64,000 bases of DNA from Cerrena zonata (lineage: Eukaryota; Basidiomycota; Agaricomycetes; Polyporales; Cerrenaceae). Below, piece by piece: positions 45,506-56,594 of this stretch. Positions within the stretch are counted from its first letter, which is position 1, and every line of letters begins with the position of its first letter. The stretch spans positions 1,054,001-1,118,000 of the forward strand of contig JASBNA010000001.1 in the NCBI GenBank assembly GCA_038087015.1, written 5' to 3'. The position numbers and the translations under genes were made by a program. The notes under the pieces were generated by a model. That model saw nothing but the letters and a program-made list of their open reading frames with translations, was not told where the DNA came from and ran no database searches.

Positions 45506-48500
45506 ATGACAGGTCGCGGTGCTCCCCGTGGCAGAGGTCGAGGTGCACCTATCCTTCGCGGTGGTCCTAGTCTTCGAGGTGCTCCTGCACGCGTTGGACT
45601 TCCCAATCCGGGCGACCACGTTTCAACCGTTGGTGTTAAGAGATCGGGCTTTGGTCGTGGTGGTCACCCCACCGAGGTCTTCACAAATCACTACGAAGTT
45701 TCTATTCCTCAAGGGATTATCTACCACTATGACGGTATAGCTGCTCCACAAGTGTCTTCTTATTTATATGTACTAATGAAATCATTCTCTTTGTGTAGTT
45801 GGTAAGTCTGATTGGTCACATATTAACATCGTATATTCTTATCTTCGTTTACCAGCTATTACCCCTTCTGAGCAAACCCTTCCGGCAAGGCTCAATATGG
45901 AGCTCATTGTAAGATTGCAAGAGGTAATCCATCCAGATATCTTCGAGCCCAAAGGTGTGTACGACGGGCGGAAAAATATGTTCTCGATCAGAAGGTACCC
46001 GTTCGAAAATGATACACGTATAGTACGTACACGCTTCACAGGGCTATTCAATTAATTTGAATTGTGGCACTCTACAGTTCGATGTCACTCTTGGAGACAC
46101 AATTCAAGGATCCCCAGGTGGCACAGTCAAATCCAACAAAGGACCCAAGGTCTATAAGATCAAGCTCGCCAAAGTAGCTGAGATAAATCCCGAGTATGTT
46201 GTCCTGTAAGTCAAATCGTCCTTGAAACTTATCGATTTCAGGGTCCTTTCTCGTTTCTTACAAGGGAACCAATCGCACGACAATACTGTCCTTACTGCCA
46301 TTACAGTACGTACTCCTTCCACTTTCTCTGTCTCCAGCTAAACATTAGGGTGTTTAAGGCACTGAATGTCGTCGTCCGGATGGAACCCACCATTAGATAT
46401 CCATTTAACGTTCGCTCCTTCTTTACCAATCAAGAAAAGAAAGAAATCAAAAACAGTGGTTTAGTTCTATGGCGAGGCTATTTCCAGTCCGTTCGTCCAG
46501 CTATTGGCAGAATGCTTATCAATATCGACATATCAACGGGAACAATGTACAAACCCGGTAGCCTAATAAGCCTATGTCTATTATTCCTCAAGAGCGCTAA
46601 CAACGTCCAAGCCCTCTCCCGAACTGTGGGGGCGGCTGGTAGAGGTGTCGGTATTAGCGAGCGAGACCGACTAGCACTACAACGTTTCATCTCTGGTATT
46701 AGGGTAATGACTACCGGTGCAAACCAACAAGGTCGTCCTCGCACGCCTCGTGTCGTAAAGAAGATTTCTGCTATGGGAGCCTCTTCACTTACATTCACTC
46801 TACGTGAGGGTGGTACTCTCACAGTCGCACAGTACTTCCAGAGGACATACAACCGACCTCTTGCATATCCGGACGTATTGTGTGTTGAAGTTGGCAATGG
46901 TGCTTTGATTCCAATGGAATTATGTACTGTGGTGGAGGGACAGATCATGCGCAAGCAAGTCCCCTCAGAAACGACTCGCGAGGTTCTTGAATTCTCGACA
47001 AAGAAACCTTCAGATCGTCTCGCTAGCATCGCAAGAGGTCTCGGGGTAAAGGAATCTTTACGGTTGTCATGAAGAGAAAGCTAACTATTACATTAGGTTC
47101 TCTCCTACGGGCAATCCGAATATGTTCGGGTGAGTACCCATATGTTTTATTTTTTAATGGAATCCTCACTAGTGTAATCTTAGCAATTTGGATTGCATGT
47201 CCGAAGTATTGGCCCCCTGACTGTACCTGCCCGTGTTTTGATCCCACCCACTTTAAGGTACCGTGGGAAGAACCCGTCCGTCGTAAGTTGCTTCCATATC
47301 CAAAAAATCTGAATTAATGATTGTTGTACATAGGCACCTGACAATGGTCAATGGAATATGTAAGTAGACATTTGGATCGTCTCAGTATGCACACCTGATC
47401 TTATCTCCTAGGCTTAACCGACAATTCTACCGACCTGCTACTGTCTCAGGTTGGGTTGTCGTCGTTTTAGAACGGGAGCAGAAATTCGGCACTAAGGAAG
47501 CCGCTCATATGGTCAAAGAACTCACTTCAGCCTGCGAACAGGTCGGTACGTGTCATTTATCCTCACTTGAAGTTTCCTTGTACGTCAACTACGACAGGTA
47601 TCAAGATTCCAAAAGAACCGGAAATAGAAACATATACGAACGGTCAAGGTCAAGTTCATGAGGTGAGTTTGTGTTAAGTTTAGGGTCTTTCGTCGATATA
47701 CTGAGTTTAATTGATGTAGCAACTCAATGCCGCCGGGCTTGCCATGTATAAGAAAAAGGGAACCTTTCCTAACCTTATGGTCGTTGTGCTTCCAGAAGCT
47801 GCTACCGACATCTATACAGCGGTCAAGTAGTAAGTTTAGTAGTAAATTTCGACTTTATAGGTTGCTGAATGCCCTATCCAGCTTCGGAGATATCAAAGTA
47901 CGACAAGGGTCCACCGATCTTGATAGACGAGACTAATAATTCACACCTAGCGAGGTGTTGCCACCCAATGCATGAAAGCTACTAAGTGTGGTAGCGGCAA
48001 TGCTCAATATTTCGCCAATATTTGCTTAAAGTAAGTTGGGCAACAACAACCGACACGATCTACTCACCCTTTATGTAGAATCAACGTCAAGCTGGGGGGC
48101 ATTAATACTATTCCGGACCCTGCTTCCGTCCGTGCTCTAACTGACGACAGAGTTCCAACAATCGTGATGGGTGTAAGTTAATTGCAATTTCGAAAATGAA
48201 ATGCAATCTCAAATGAATCATAGGCCGATGTGATTCATCCCGCTGCACATACTGAAGGTCGACCTTCTTTCACCGCTCTGGTGGCAAATGTCGACTCAGA
48301 CACTGCCAAGTATATTGCCAAGTGTCATGTACAGACCTCCCGACAAGAAATGATTGACGATCTTAAGGATATGGCGATGGTATGTATGTTCGCACCTTTT
48401 TGCTAATGTGCATATTTGGTCTAATTCGTATCGTTCTTAGTACATGATTAGGAGTTTTATGAGCTACCGCGAAAAGGAGGAGAAAAAGCCCAACAAGCAG

Positions 48501-49365
48501 CCTAAACGAATTATTTTCTACCGCGGTAAGAATGATGTTTTAGGCTCGTGGTTGAAATCTTGATGTGATATATCTAGACGGTGTCTCCGAGGGCCAATTT
48601 AAACAAGTGCTAGAATATGGTAAGGCCATCACTAAAGTTCATGTACTTGTCATATCTCACATCCGTTCAACTACAGAACTCCCTCAATTGAAAGGTTTGC
48701 TCATTACTTGATGTTCTTAGTGATATTTTGCAGCTAATAGTCTTGATCAGCGGCATGTGAGGCTTTGAAAGTCAATCCAGCTATCACTATCATTGTTGTT
48801 GGTAAACGCCATCATGTACGATTCTTCCCCAAAGCACGAGAATTTACGGACAGGAGTGGCAATTGCAAAGCTGGGACTGTTGTTGACAGCGACATCACAC
48901 ACCCCCTCGAGATGGACTTCTATCTTCAATCGCACGGTGGTCTCCTCGGAACATCTCGTCCAGCACACTACAATGTTCTATACGACGAGAACAACTTCAC
49001 GTGAGTGTTTATTCTTGGGTTATGAAGACAGAACTCAATATTGTTGAATTAGCCCTGACAATATTCAATCACTATCTTTCGCGCTTTGCCATGTATATGC
49101 ACGCAGCACGCGTTCAGTATCAATCCCAGCTCCTGTCTACTGTGCGTAATGAACTTCTTCGTAACATGCAGGACTCATACCCGGTTTCATAGATGCTGAT
49201 ATTGTATGCTCTCGAGCCAAAAACCATTATGATCCCTTGGCGAGACTCGACCTTGACGGATCAGCCACAGGGGACCAGTCCAATGCCGAGGAACAGTTGC
49301 AAATTTTCAAGGACAATTTCAGTCCGCTCAATTCTCGAATGGCGGGTTTGATGTACTTCTCTTAA
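45506..49365 (+). CDS. Argonaute (PAZ-PIWI) protein
   Basis: Small-RNA-guided silencing nuclease. Twenty-two exons: 45506-45734, 45799-45801, 45856-46022, 46078-46193, 46242-46305, 46359-47045, 47097-47129, 47184-47282, 47334-47359, 47412-47545, 47598-47662, 47720-47829, 47882-47897, 47951-48030, 48079-48172, 48224-48379, 48441-48525, 48578-48619, 48677-48694, 48751-49000, 49053-49141 and 49193-49365, giving 911 residues in phase. The N-terminus is Gly/Arg-rich ([13 protein letters not shown]). Seen are AVYDGRKN-type N domain ([17 protein letters not shown]), PAZ ([38 protein letters not shown]), the MID region ([13 protein letters not shown]) and PIWI with [26 protein letters not shown] and [10 protein letters not shown]. 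The DEDH slicer residues are all present, so cleavage activity is plausible. It ends MAGLMYFS. The three-base exon 2 restores the conserved Val in HYDVAITP. Confidence 0.93.
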
Positions 49366-50666
49366 CTTCCCCTCTCGAGTTGTCCGATTTCACATCCCTA
49401 AATCTTTGGAGTACCAATCTACCTTCAGAGCCACACATTTCACATGTACTACCTCCGACTCCGAGTCGCCGTTTTTCTCGTTCCTGTTGTCTAGTAAAGT
49501 TCATTGCGCCGCTATTGAGTGCTGCCGTTGTAACTAGTTTCCGCCAGTCGGTCTCGTTTGAAATGTGATTGTAGCGTGGATGTATGTTGAGCACGAGTTT
49601 TTATAAAGCTATGGAGCTCGTTGGTTGGACCTAAGCGAGTCTTCTAGAGCTTCTAATGCCTTGGAAGTTGCCAACAGCGCCTAAATATATTGAATCATAA
49701 TGTTGATCGGGGCGGGGCGTTGGCGGTATGACTTTGAATTAGGAATCTCTAATCGTACAAAACAAGTTCAGATACTACACAGGCCGCCATGCCTACAACA
49801 TCCACCCTTGATTTGTTTGAATGTTTACCGGATTAAATCGTCCGTAAACCCCTGTCTTTCTCTTTGAAGATGCTAGAAAATGCCTGTACACGTGTTGCAG
49901 CGAGCTGAAATAGTTTTGACGGCACTAGGTTCAGCTGGCAGCTACAACGCCTACCTCCAGGACGGGCGCGCCTTGGAGCTTGAAGCTTGAAGGCGAACAC
50001 GGACGTTACACGATTTGAGAGCGTGATCCATATGGCTATTGTCGCCGCTCGTGCTAACCTCCTGTTCGCTTAACCTTATATGTATGGCAGCACAATTCTA
50101 AGAGTTGCAGCGGAAGGTATGGGCTCGAAATCGACGAGTCGTAGTTTCTCATTCAGTCTTCACCTATCTCACATTACCAAATGTGTCGGAACTAACCCCA
50201 GTTAGACCTCGTTTGGCACTCGTGGTGAGTACTTATGCTACCACTTCTTACAACTAAGGAGGGGAACTGAGACGCACTGAATGCATGAGGCACATACTCA
50301 GCAGGTCTTCAAGGTCTAGCGTGCCTCAGCTGCAGATCTCCCTCCAGACTTTCATGTAGCCGCTCTCATATCCGTTCTGGTTTCGGTATTGGGCCGAGCA
50401 GCACTGGTCAAAGCAAGCGCTACAAACTGCCATTCGACTTATGCCATGCTTTCAAACACTACACGGCAATAAAAGGGTTCCGATTGTCCTTCCACATTTG
50501 CATAATAACGAACTAAACACCCTGTCGCTTTCTCTCGAACCTCCGCTCCTTCTCCCCTTGGTCGTCGGGGCGTCAATAATATATAAGGCTCACAGTTCTG
50601 GACCGTTCACCCACTCCTAACCAAACCACAATTTACCTTACGCCACACACAGTCGTTACCGCTGCT
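49366..50666. other. long intergenic stretch, no supported gene
   Basis: 1.3 kb between Argonaute and the next plus-strand gene. Short minus-strand frames (such as 49328-49594) have no motif. Near 50577 an ATATATAAGG run about 85 bp before the next ATG could be a TATA box. No repeat or RNA gene was recognised. Confidence 0.45.
50577..50586 (+). promoter_or_regulatory. possible TATA box
   Basis: AATATATAAGG-like sequence about 85 bp upstream of the ATG at 50667. The placement fits a fungal core promoter; this is inference from sequence alone. Confidence 0.35.
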
Positions 50667-51680
50667 ATGCGCCGCAATCCTGACCTAATCCGCCGAAAAC
50701 CAGTTCCCGACTATCTGCCCTCACCACCTACCACAGCGGCTCCTCCATATTCCCCTCCGACACCGACCCCACCGCTAGAGAAAGATGATAGTTTACCTCC
50801 GGTAAGTACTGACCCCACCCTCGTTGTGAGGCGCTACTGAACCGCCTCTGTCCAGCTGGTCGAGACAAAACGTGAGAAGCTCGTGTTTAGGAGGCAACAT
50901 CGACAACAGCAATTAGAGCAGGCTCAAAATCTTATGGTTGGCTCGACTCTGACATTAGTGATCTCGGGGATGCTTGAGAGAGGGCCTGGACCTGATTCAG
51001 AGGTAATTACAGTGCTATCTTTGCCTTCTTGGCGTTTTATTAATTGCCTTGCGTCATCTCCTTGCAGTCTGACCAAGGACCTTCATATTCTTCACCCTAT
51101 ATCTCTACCCAAGTCCCCAGGCCCTCGGAGCCGTCTTCACCTAGTAGATCCCAGCGCAGGAGATCTGTACATAAGGTGACAAAAAAATGGAGCTCATTAG
51201 TTGTGAGGACCCAGACTCATGTGCTTCCGTCTGTAGGCATACCGTCCTCCAACACCACCAATCCCTCACTCCGGTCAACGGAGAACTCGCTCCCGTAGAG
51301 GATCGGTAACATCATCTGAAGCCCCAGAAATGCAACAACTATCTCCGCGCACCAGCTTCATCTCCATTCGCCAGAGTTGGAGGGCAAGTAACTCTCAAAC
51401 CCGATACTCACTCGTATTGAACACAGACAGAACTCAGAGCTTGAGCTCTCGCGAAGATGTGCTGAGCACTGTACATGAGGCTGCGCCTCATCAACACACC
51501 ATCGACACGAGGTTCATCTTTAGAAGCCCAAAAAGGGCGTCCTTAACCGGCGACAGTCTGCTCTCTCGACGAACCGTCAAGGTAACTTTCAAAAGGTTGC
51601 GCGGTTGGGGCAAGACAATCCGCACTAAATTCTCGAAATTTCTTGCCCTTTCCTTACCCCCTGGATCAGCCAAATATTGA
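50667..51680 (+). CDS. Pro/Ser/Arg-rich protein of unknown function
   Basis: Four exons, 50667-50801, 50856-51002, 51068-51175 and 51237-51680, keep phase and give 277 residues. The N-terminus is proline-rich (PDYLPSPPTTAAPPYSPPTP). A predicted helical segment KREKLVFRRQHRQQQLEQAQ is followed by the only hydrophobic stretch, MVGSTLTLVISGML. The rest is Ser/Arg-rich with several possible kinase sites and ends in a basic stretch (KVTFKRLRGWGKTIRTKFSK). No family was recognised. Open reading across four exons with consistent phases is the main support; it may be lineage-specific. Confidence 0.65.
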
Positions 51681-52141
51681 TGCGCCCGATTTTTTGATAG
51701 TTACAAGTATGTAGGTACATGTCGCGTTGATGAACATATTCGTATTTATTCGCTATTCCAACACCACCCTTCTTTATCCGACGTCGTGATAGTATATGTC
51801 TCGTTCTAATGTGCTGTATATTGGAATATGCCTCCTAGTTTGACTTTACATGCACATTCTCCTCGACCATGCTTGTATCCTGTACCGTCTGTGTAATCTC
51901 AACTACATTATCCAAAAGTGTTGGTGTCATGACGTTGTACGAGAGCCAATCAGCGGCGCTGCATCTGTTGCTGGAGTGAGGAAGTTGTGGCAGGACCGCC
52001 CAAGACGGCCTATGCTCTCTCCATCTCTGCCTACTCCTACTGACCATGAGCCTATGACACCTGCTATCTTTACAACCTCCAGACATCTTTGCGACCAGCA
52101 TCTTCTAGTCTGGACACCTCTACTCTGTGGGCGCACTCTAC
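51681..52141. other. intergenic, tandem genes
   Basis: 461 bp between two plus-strand genes, holding the 3' flank of one and the promoter of the next. Frames here begin at non-ATG codons or lack motifs. Nothing else was recognised. Confidence 0.5.
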
Positions 52142-54548
52142 ATGCCGTTCACTCATGACAACCTCCGCCCGTCAAGGCGGGAAATCTTCGATGCCACTCT
52201 GTCCGGTGCTCAGCGGCCTCCGTTCATTCCTAGACTAAAGTCTGATCCTCCGGCCTATCACCCCATCCCGAATAGTCTTGTTGAATTTAGAGAACAAGAA
52301 GGTTCAGTCAATCGAGAACAACGATTTCATAGACTATGGATGAAACTTCCAAAGCGTGTTGCACATCATGATATTGACGACGATGATGTTTCGCGACAAT
52401 ATCCTGTTCGAAACGACCATGCACTAACTAGAGAAAGTGCCCAACGACTAGAGGCGATGTACGAGGACGAACTACTTGGGAGTTGTGGAGGACATACCTC
52501 GGGTTTCAAGCGTCGCGCTGTTGGCTGGGATGATTTCCAGAAATACGCTGAGACCAAAGAAGCCGGTGCGCATGCTATTCTTACATTTTGAAGCCATGTT
52601 CAACTCGCAGCAGAACTATGGCGAATATTTCACGACGAACTCGACCTTGACAGCAATGGCCATCTAGAAGCTGACGAGCTAGCAGTCGCTTTAGACAAGG
52701 CTGGTATGTGAGGTTCCCTCTCGATCGTGATTTCCGACGTGTATAACACCATGAATTAACCAGGCATTTCACTATCACCCCCAACCCTGGCCGAATTCAT
52801 GACATTCCTCACATCCTCACCACATTCCCATGCCGTCAGCTTCCAAGAATTCAGAGATTTTCTTCTTCTCCTACCCCGGAAAGCTTCGCCGGAAGAAATA
52901 TTTCGGTTCTATGAAGTAAAGAAGTTCATGGGTGACGATGGTCGTGGTGCTGCTCGTGTCAACATGGAAGGTGAATGTGCTTGCAGCTGGTTTGTGGAGG
53001 GTTCTAACTCACGCAAACAACCCCTCACAGGCGACGTTTCATTAAGTGCAGAAGATATGGCAATAACCCGTAACTATTCGTCTGGGAAGGATGTCACCGC
53101 AGAAATGATCGATCATATGGACCACGACCACGATGACTTTGAGGAGGAAGAGGTTATTGAAGAGGAACACCATAGCTGGCTGGATACTTCTTTGGCAGCT
53201 AGATTCCTACTCGCCGGTGGCGTAGCTGGAGCTGGTACGATCACAATGCCATTATTCCTTTGCATTATGTTGATCCCTTGTTTTCAGTTTCAAGAACATG
53301 TACAGCGCCATTTGACCGTCTGAAGATCTTCCTCATAACTCGGCCTCCAGAAATGGGTGGAACTTCACTTAGTCCCCCAGGCATCCGCCCGAGGGTTTAA
53401 AGCGATTGGCGGTGCCGTCGCTCGTATCTACTCTGAGGGAGGTGTTTTAGCCTTCTGGACTGGAAACGGTCTATCCGTTGCCAAAATCCTACCAGAATCT
53501 GCAATCAAGTTCATGTCTTACGAAACATCCGTTAGTTCTTTCCCCCTTGCACAATTAGTTCCTCATGTTTAACCTCGTCCATTTAGAAACGGATGTTTGC
53601 GAAACATTGGGATCACGTTGAGGATTCCAGGGAAATTAGTGGCATCAGCCGTTTCCTCTCTGGAGGAATTGGCGGTATCACCAGTCAACTGAGTGTGTTC
53701 AATTCTACCAAGTAGGCAACCCCTGTGACTCTAACTTACCTTTTCGACTAGGTATCTACCCTATTGAGACTCTTAAGGTTTGTATATAAATACATGCATA
53801 TTTGCTTGGAAATTGATTCACCTTGTGTTATAGACTCAAATGATGAGTAGTACTGGTGATCGTCGGTCGATACTAGACGCTGCACGTAAAGTATTTGCTC
53901 TAGGCGGCGTTCGTGCATTCTATCGCGGATTAGGTGTAAGTGTGTATTACGTTCTTCCGCACGCAACGCTAACACATGCATATGTCTCCGTGTAGATCGG
54001 GTTGATTGGTGTCTTCCCGTGAGTACAATGAACCTTAACATACATACTATGGGAAGATTGGAGCATTTACAAATTCAAACAGGTACTCAGCCATCGACAT
54101 GAGCACGTTCGAAGCTCTTAAATTAGCATATCTCCGGTCAACGCACAAGAGGAACCTGGTGTTCTCGCAATTCTCGCGTTCGGGAGTGTTTCTGGTAGTG
54201 TTGGTGCTACCAGCGTGTACCCGTTGAATCTGGTTAGGACACGGTTACAAGCATCGGGTTCTTCAGGGCATCCGCAACGGTATACGGGTGTTATGGATGT
54301 CGCACAACAGACGTATGCTCGTGATGGCTGGAGAGGATTCTATCGAGGGTTGTTCCCCACATTAGCCAAGGTAGGAAACAAGGTCTCTTGAAATAATGTA
54401 TTGCTTACCTCTGGTTTTAGGTCGTCCCGGCCGTATCAATATCATACGTTGTGTACGAATCAACGAAACGGAAGTACGTCCTCATTTACACTCTCAGCTT
54501 ACATTCTGTGTTCTTATTCCACTTATTATTCGCAGGTTGGGAGTGTAG
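52142..54548 (+). CDS. EF-hand calcium-dependent mitochondrial carrier (SCaMC-like), two frame breaks
   Basis: Inner-membrane carrier with an N-terminal calcium sensor, as in ATP-Mg/Pi (SCaMC/SAL1) carriers. Twelve exons: 52142-52565, 52611-52703, 52764-52970, 53031-53234, 53288-53530, 53587-53692, 53752-53777, 53834-53935, 53996-54018, 54083-54370, 54421-54473 and 54536-54548. An EF-hand is seen as DELDLDSNGHLEADEL. The three carrier repeats show FLLAGGVAGAVSRTCTAPFD, FLSGGIGGITSQLSIYPIET and FGSVSGSVGATSVYPLNLVR, each with a Px[D/E]-type signature. The frame breaks at a C5 run (53374-53378, one extra base) and near 54149 (one base missing in K-EEPGVL). Splice phases are off by exactly these amounts, so two small indels in the DNA or assembly explain it. 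The upstream frame begins at GTG; the first ATG is 52142. Confidence 0.82.
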
Positions 54549-54863
54549 TTGCTATCGAAACCGCTTTCCATGTTACCCTTCATCTCTCATAGAGCATATC
54601 CCCCACGCAAGACTAAGATCCTTCCTAGTACATTTTTATTCCCAGACTGTATCGTTTACATCTCGTTGTGCCCTTTTGCATATATAATCACCCTGCATGC
54701 AGATGATTCTGCGCTTATCTAATCTATTATAGTTCATTCATTCAGTTCCTGAGCTTTTCCTCGTTCCTACTTGTGTCATCGTTGAATTTCACTCGGACGC
54801 TCACTTCCATTTTCATAACCTCCTATCGATACCCATTACAACGAATCTCAGAATTCAGAACCA
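54549..54863. other. intergenic, tandem genes
   Basis: 315 bp of AT-rich DNA between the carrier stop and the next ATG; 3' UTR plus promoter. Nothing else was recognised. Confidence 0.45.
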
Positions 54864-55342
54864 ATGAATTACACACCACGTTACTCTCAACCCTTCACAC
54901 TTGAACAAGCCAGGCTTCTGGATGTTCCTATCATCGTCGAAGGTCTTTCATGCATTTCCCGCCGCGTTCATTGCAGTATTGCCTGAAGTTTGACCCTAGA
55001 GATTTATCGGCTCCAGAATTCCTTAAAACTCCTCGGAGCAACTCAGCAGGAGCTCAAGGAAGCTATTGCTGAGTCGCCGGATCCTGAGTTCTCTCAAGCA
55101 CTCGAGGAGAATGACCAAACGATGTAAGCATGCCGTTTCATTCACGCAATGGTATGGTTTTATGGATATTGTTGGATAGTGGGTCACAGCAAGAGCGCGT
55201 TTCGATGCTCAAAATGGTTCTGACAGAGAAAGGGATTCCAACTGGCCCTCTCAATTTTGACCCAGAACCAAGCTCTAACCAAAGCCATGTCAATGACCAG
55301 TCCATACCACGGGAGACCGACGACGGAGGAATAGACCTATGA
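54864..55342 (+). CDS. small helical protein, possibly Tma17/Adc17-like
   Basis: Three exons, 54864-54942, 55000-55123 and 55180-55342, give 121 residues in phase. The core is one long amphipathic helix pair: LEQARLLDVPIIVEEIYRLQ, then NSLKLLGATQQELKEAIAES, then ALEENDQTIGSQQERVSMLK. The tail after GIPTGP is acidic and probably disordered. The pattern (a helix listing RLQNSL, a Q/E-rich turn, then EN...Q..R) recalls Tma17/Adc17, a proteasome assembly chaperone, but the match is weak and other prefoldin-like small proteins fit too. Expression is plausible from tight spacing to neighbours and consistent splice phases. Confidence 0.6.
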
Positions 55343-55623
55343 ATGCTATTTGTTACCCTTTGTATTATAGTGCCGAACGACTCAACTTGTATCTTTAATC
55401 TTGCACCTTCAACTGCCTCGAGCAGACCAGACCGACGGCGATGACGCCCTCGCCGACATGGTACGTCAGTGGCCTTCAAGCTGTCGATCGGTACTACCTC
55501 GTGTGAACGCCCGCCAATCCACACCATATATAAACCATCACATAGAAGCAAGACTTCACATTTCCTGTCTCAATAATTCCCCTTCCATTCGTTTACATAG
55601 AATCTGGCGCATAAAGAGCAAAT

Positions 55624-56463
55624 ATGATCAGTTTACCTCCTCTCTTTTTTTCAATCGCGCGTAACCCAATCACTGCGGTCGGTCTTCCTCTCCTGGGCGG
55701 GATGCTCAGTGGAAGTCCTACAAGACGCGTAGTGAAAGGGCAATGGTATAACGTATGTATAATAATCTAGGACGGAGTTTGGCTGTGCTGACCGACAACT
55801 TGGGTTAGAGTCTTGCCTTCCCACCTGGGCAAGCCCCGAGTCAAGCGTTCCCCATTGTATGGAGTGTTCTTTACACAGGCAAGCGTGTTATTTACGTTCC
55901 CACCAGGTCTATCCATTTAGACCATATATTCAATCACTGTAGGGATCGGATATGCTTCCTACATTGCAGTCCAGGAATATGATGGATATGCTCTTGAATC
56001 AACAAGGTTTGTACAACATTCAATGCTATTAGGATTAATTCACGCTCACCTCAATTCTAGGTCTGCTATCGCCACAGGTCTTACAGTATATTACGCCCAG
56101 TTAGGCTTGAACTTTGCGTGGACCTCTTTCTTTTTTGTGAAGAAATGGGTGAGAGCTTTGTTATCCGTGTCATCCTTAGTTGACGTTCTAATCCCTACAA
56201 TGTTCGTCAGCTTGGAGTTGCTCTAGTTGACAGTATCAGCATGTTCGCTGCATCAACTTATATGACTGTATGCTGATTTATTTTCCTGGAATATTCTGCT
56301 TTGCCTAACTACAAAATCACGCCAACAGGTCGTTCTCCACCGAGCTACGCAAGGAAAGACTACTTACTTCCTCGCACCGTATTGCGCATGGTTAGGCTAT
56401 GCGACATATATCAACGGCTATATCTGGTTCTGGAACGCCGGAAAACGTATTCCTCGCGACTAA
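55624..56463 (+). CDS. TspO/MBR family membrane protein (translocator protein)
   Basis: Five-helix membrane protein of the TspO/peripheral benzodiazepine receptor family, binding porphyrins and sterols in other organisms. Six exons: 55624-55752, 55809-55878, 55943-56006, 56061-56148, 56211-56267 and 56329-56463, giving 180 residues. Seen are PITAVGLPLLGGMLSG, LAFPPGQAPSQAFPIVWSVL, GIGYASYIAVQEYDG, TVYYAQLGLNFAWTSFFF and APYCAWLGYATYINGYIWFW. These match the family motifs PxW/F..VWxxLY, GYAS, QLxLNxxWS and PYxxWxxxAxxxN. Intron 2 starts GCAAGC at 55879, a GC-AG type; using the later GT at 55884 would insert two residues in the conserved LY..GYAS spacing. The 3' end is 131 bp from the facing coiled-coil gene. 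Confidence 0.88.
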
Positions 56464-56594
56464 TGGGTTTCGAGGGTTACTTCCAATACGATACGAATTC
56501 GATAATAAGGACGTTTATTTGGACACGGAGTTAATCATACAATTGTTCTGTTCTTGGGAGGCTGGTTCCGGAAAAGTAACAAAATACATACTCT

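Noticed and set aside
52127..52141. Upstream start of the EF-hand carrier
   Set aside because: The upstream extension begins at GTG; the first ATG in frame is 52142.
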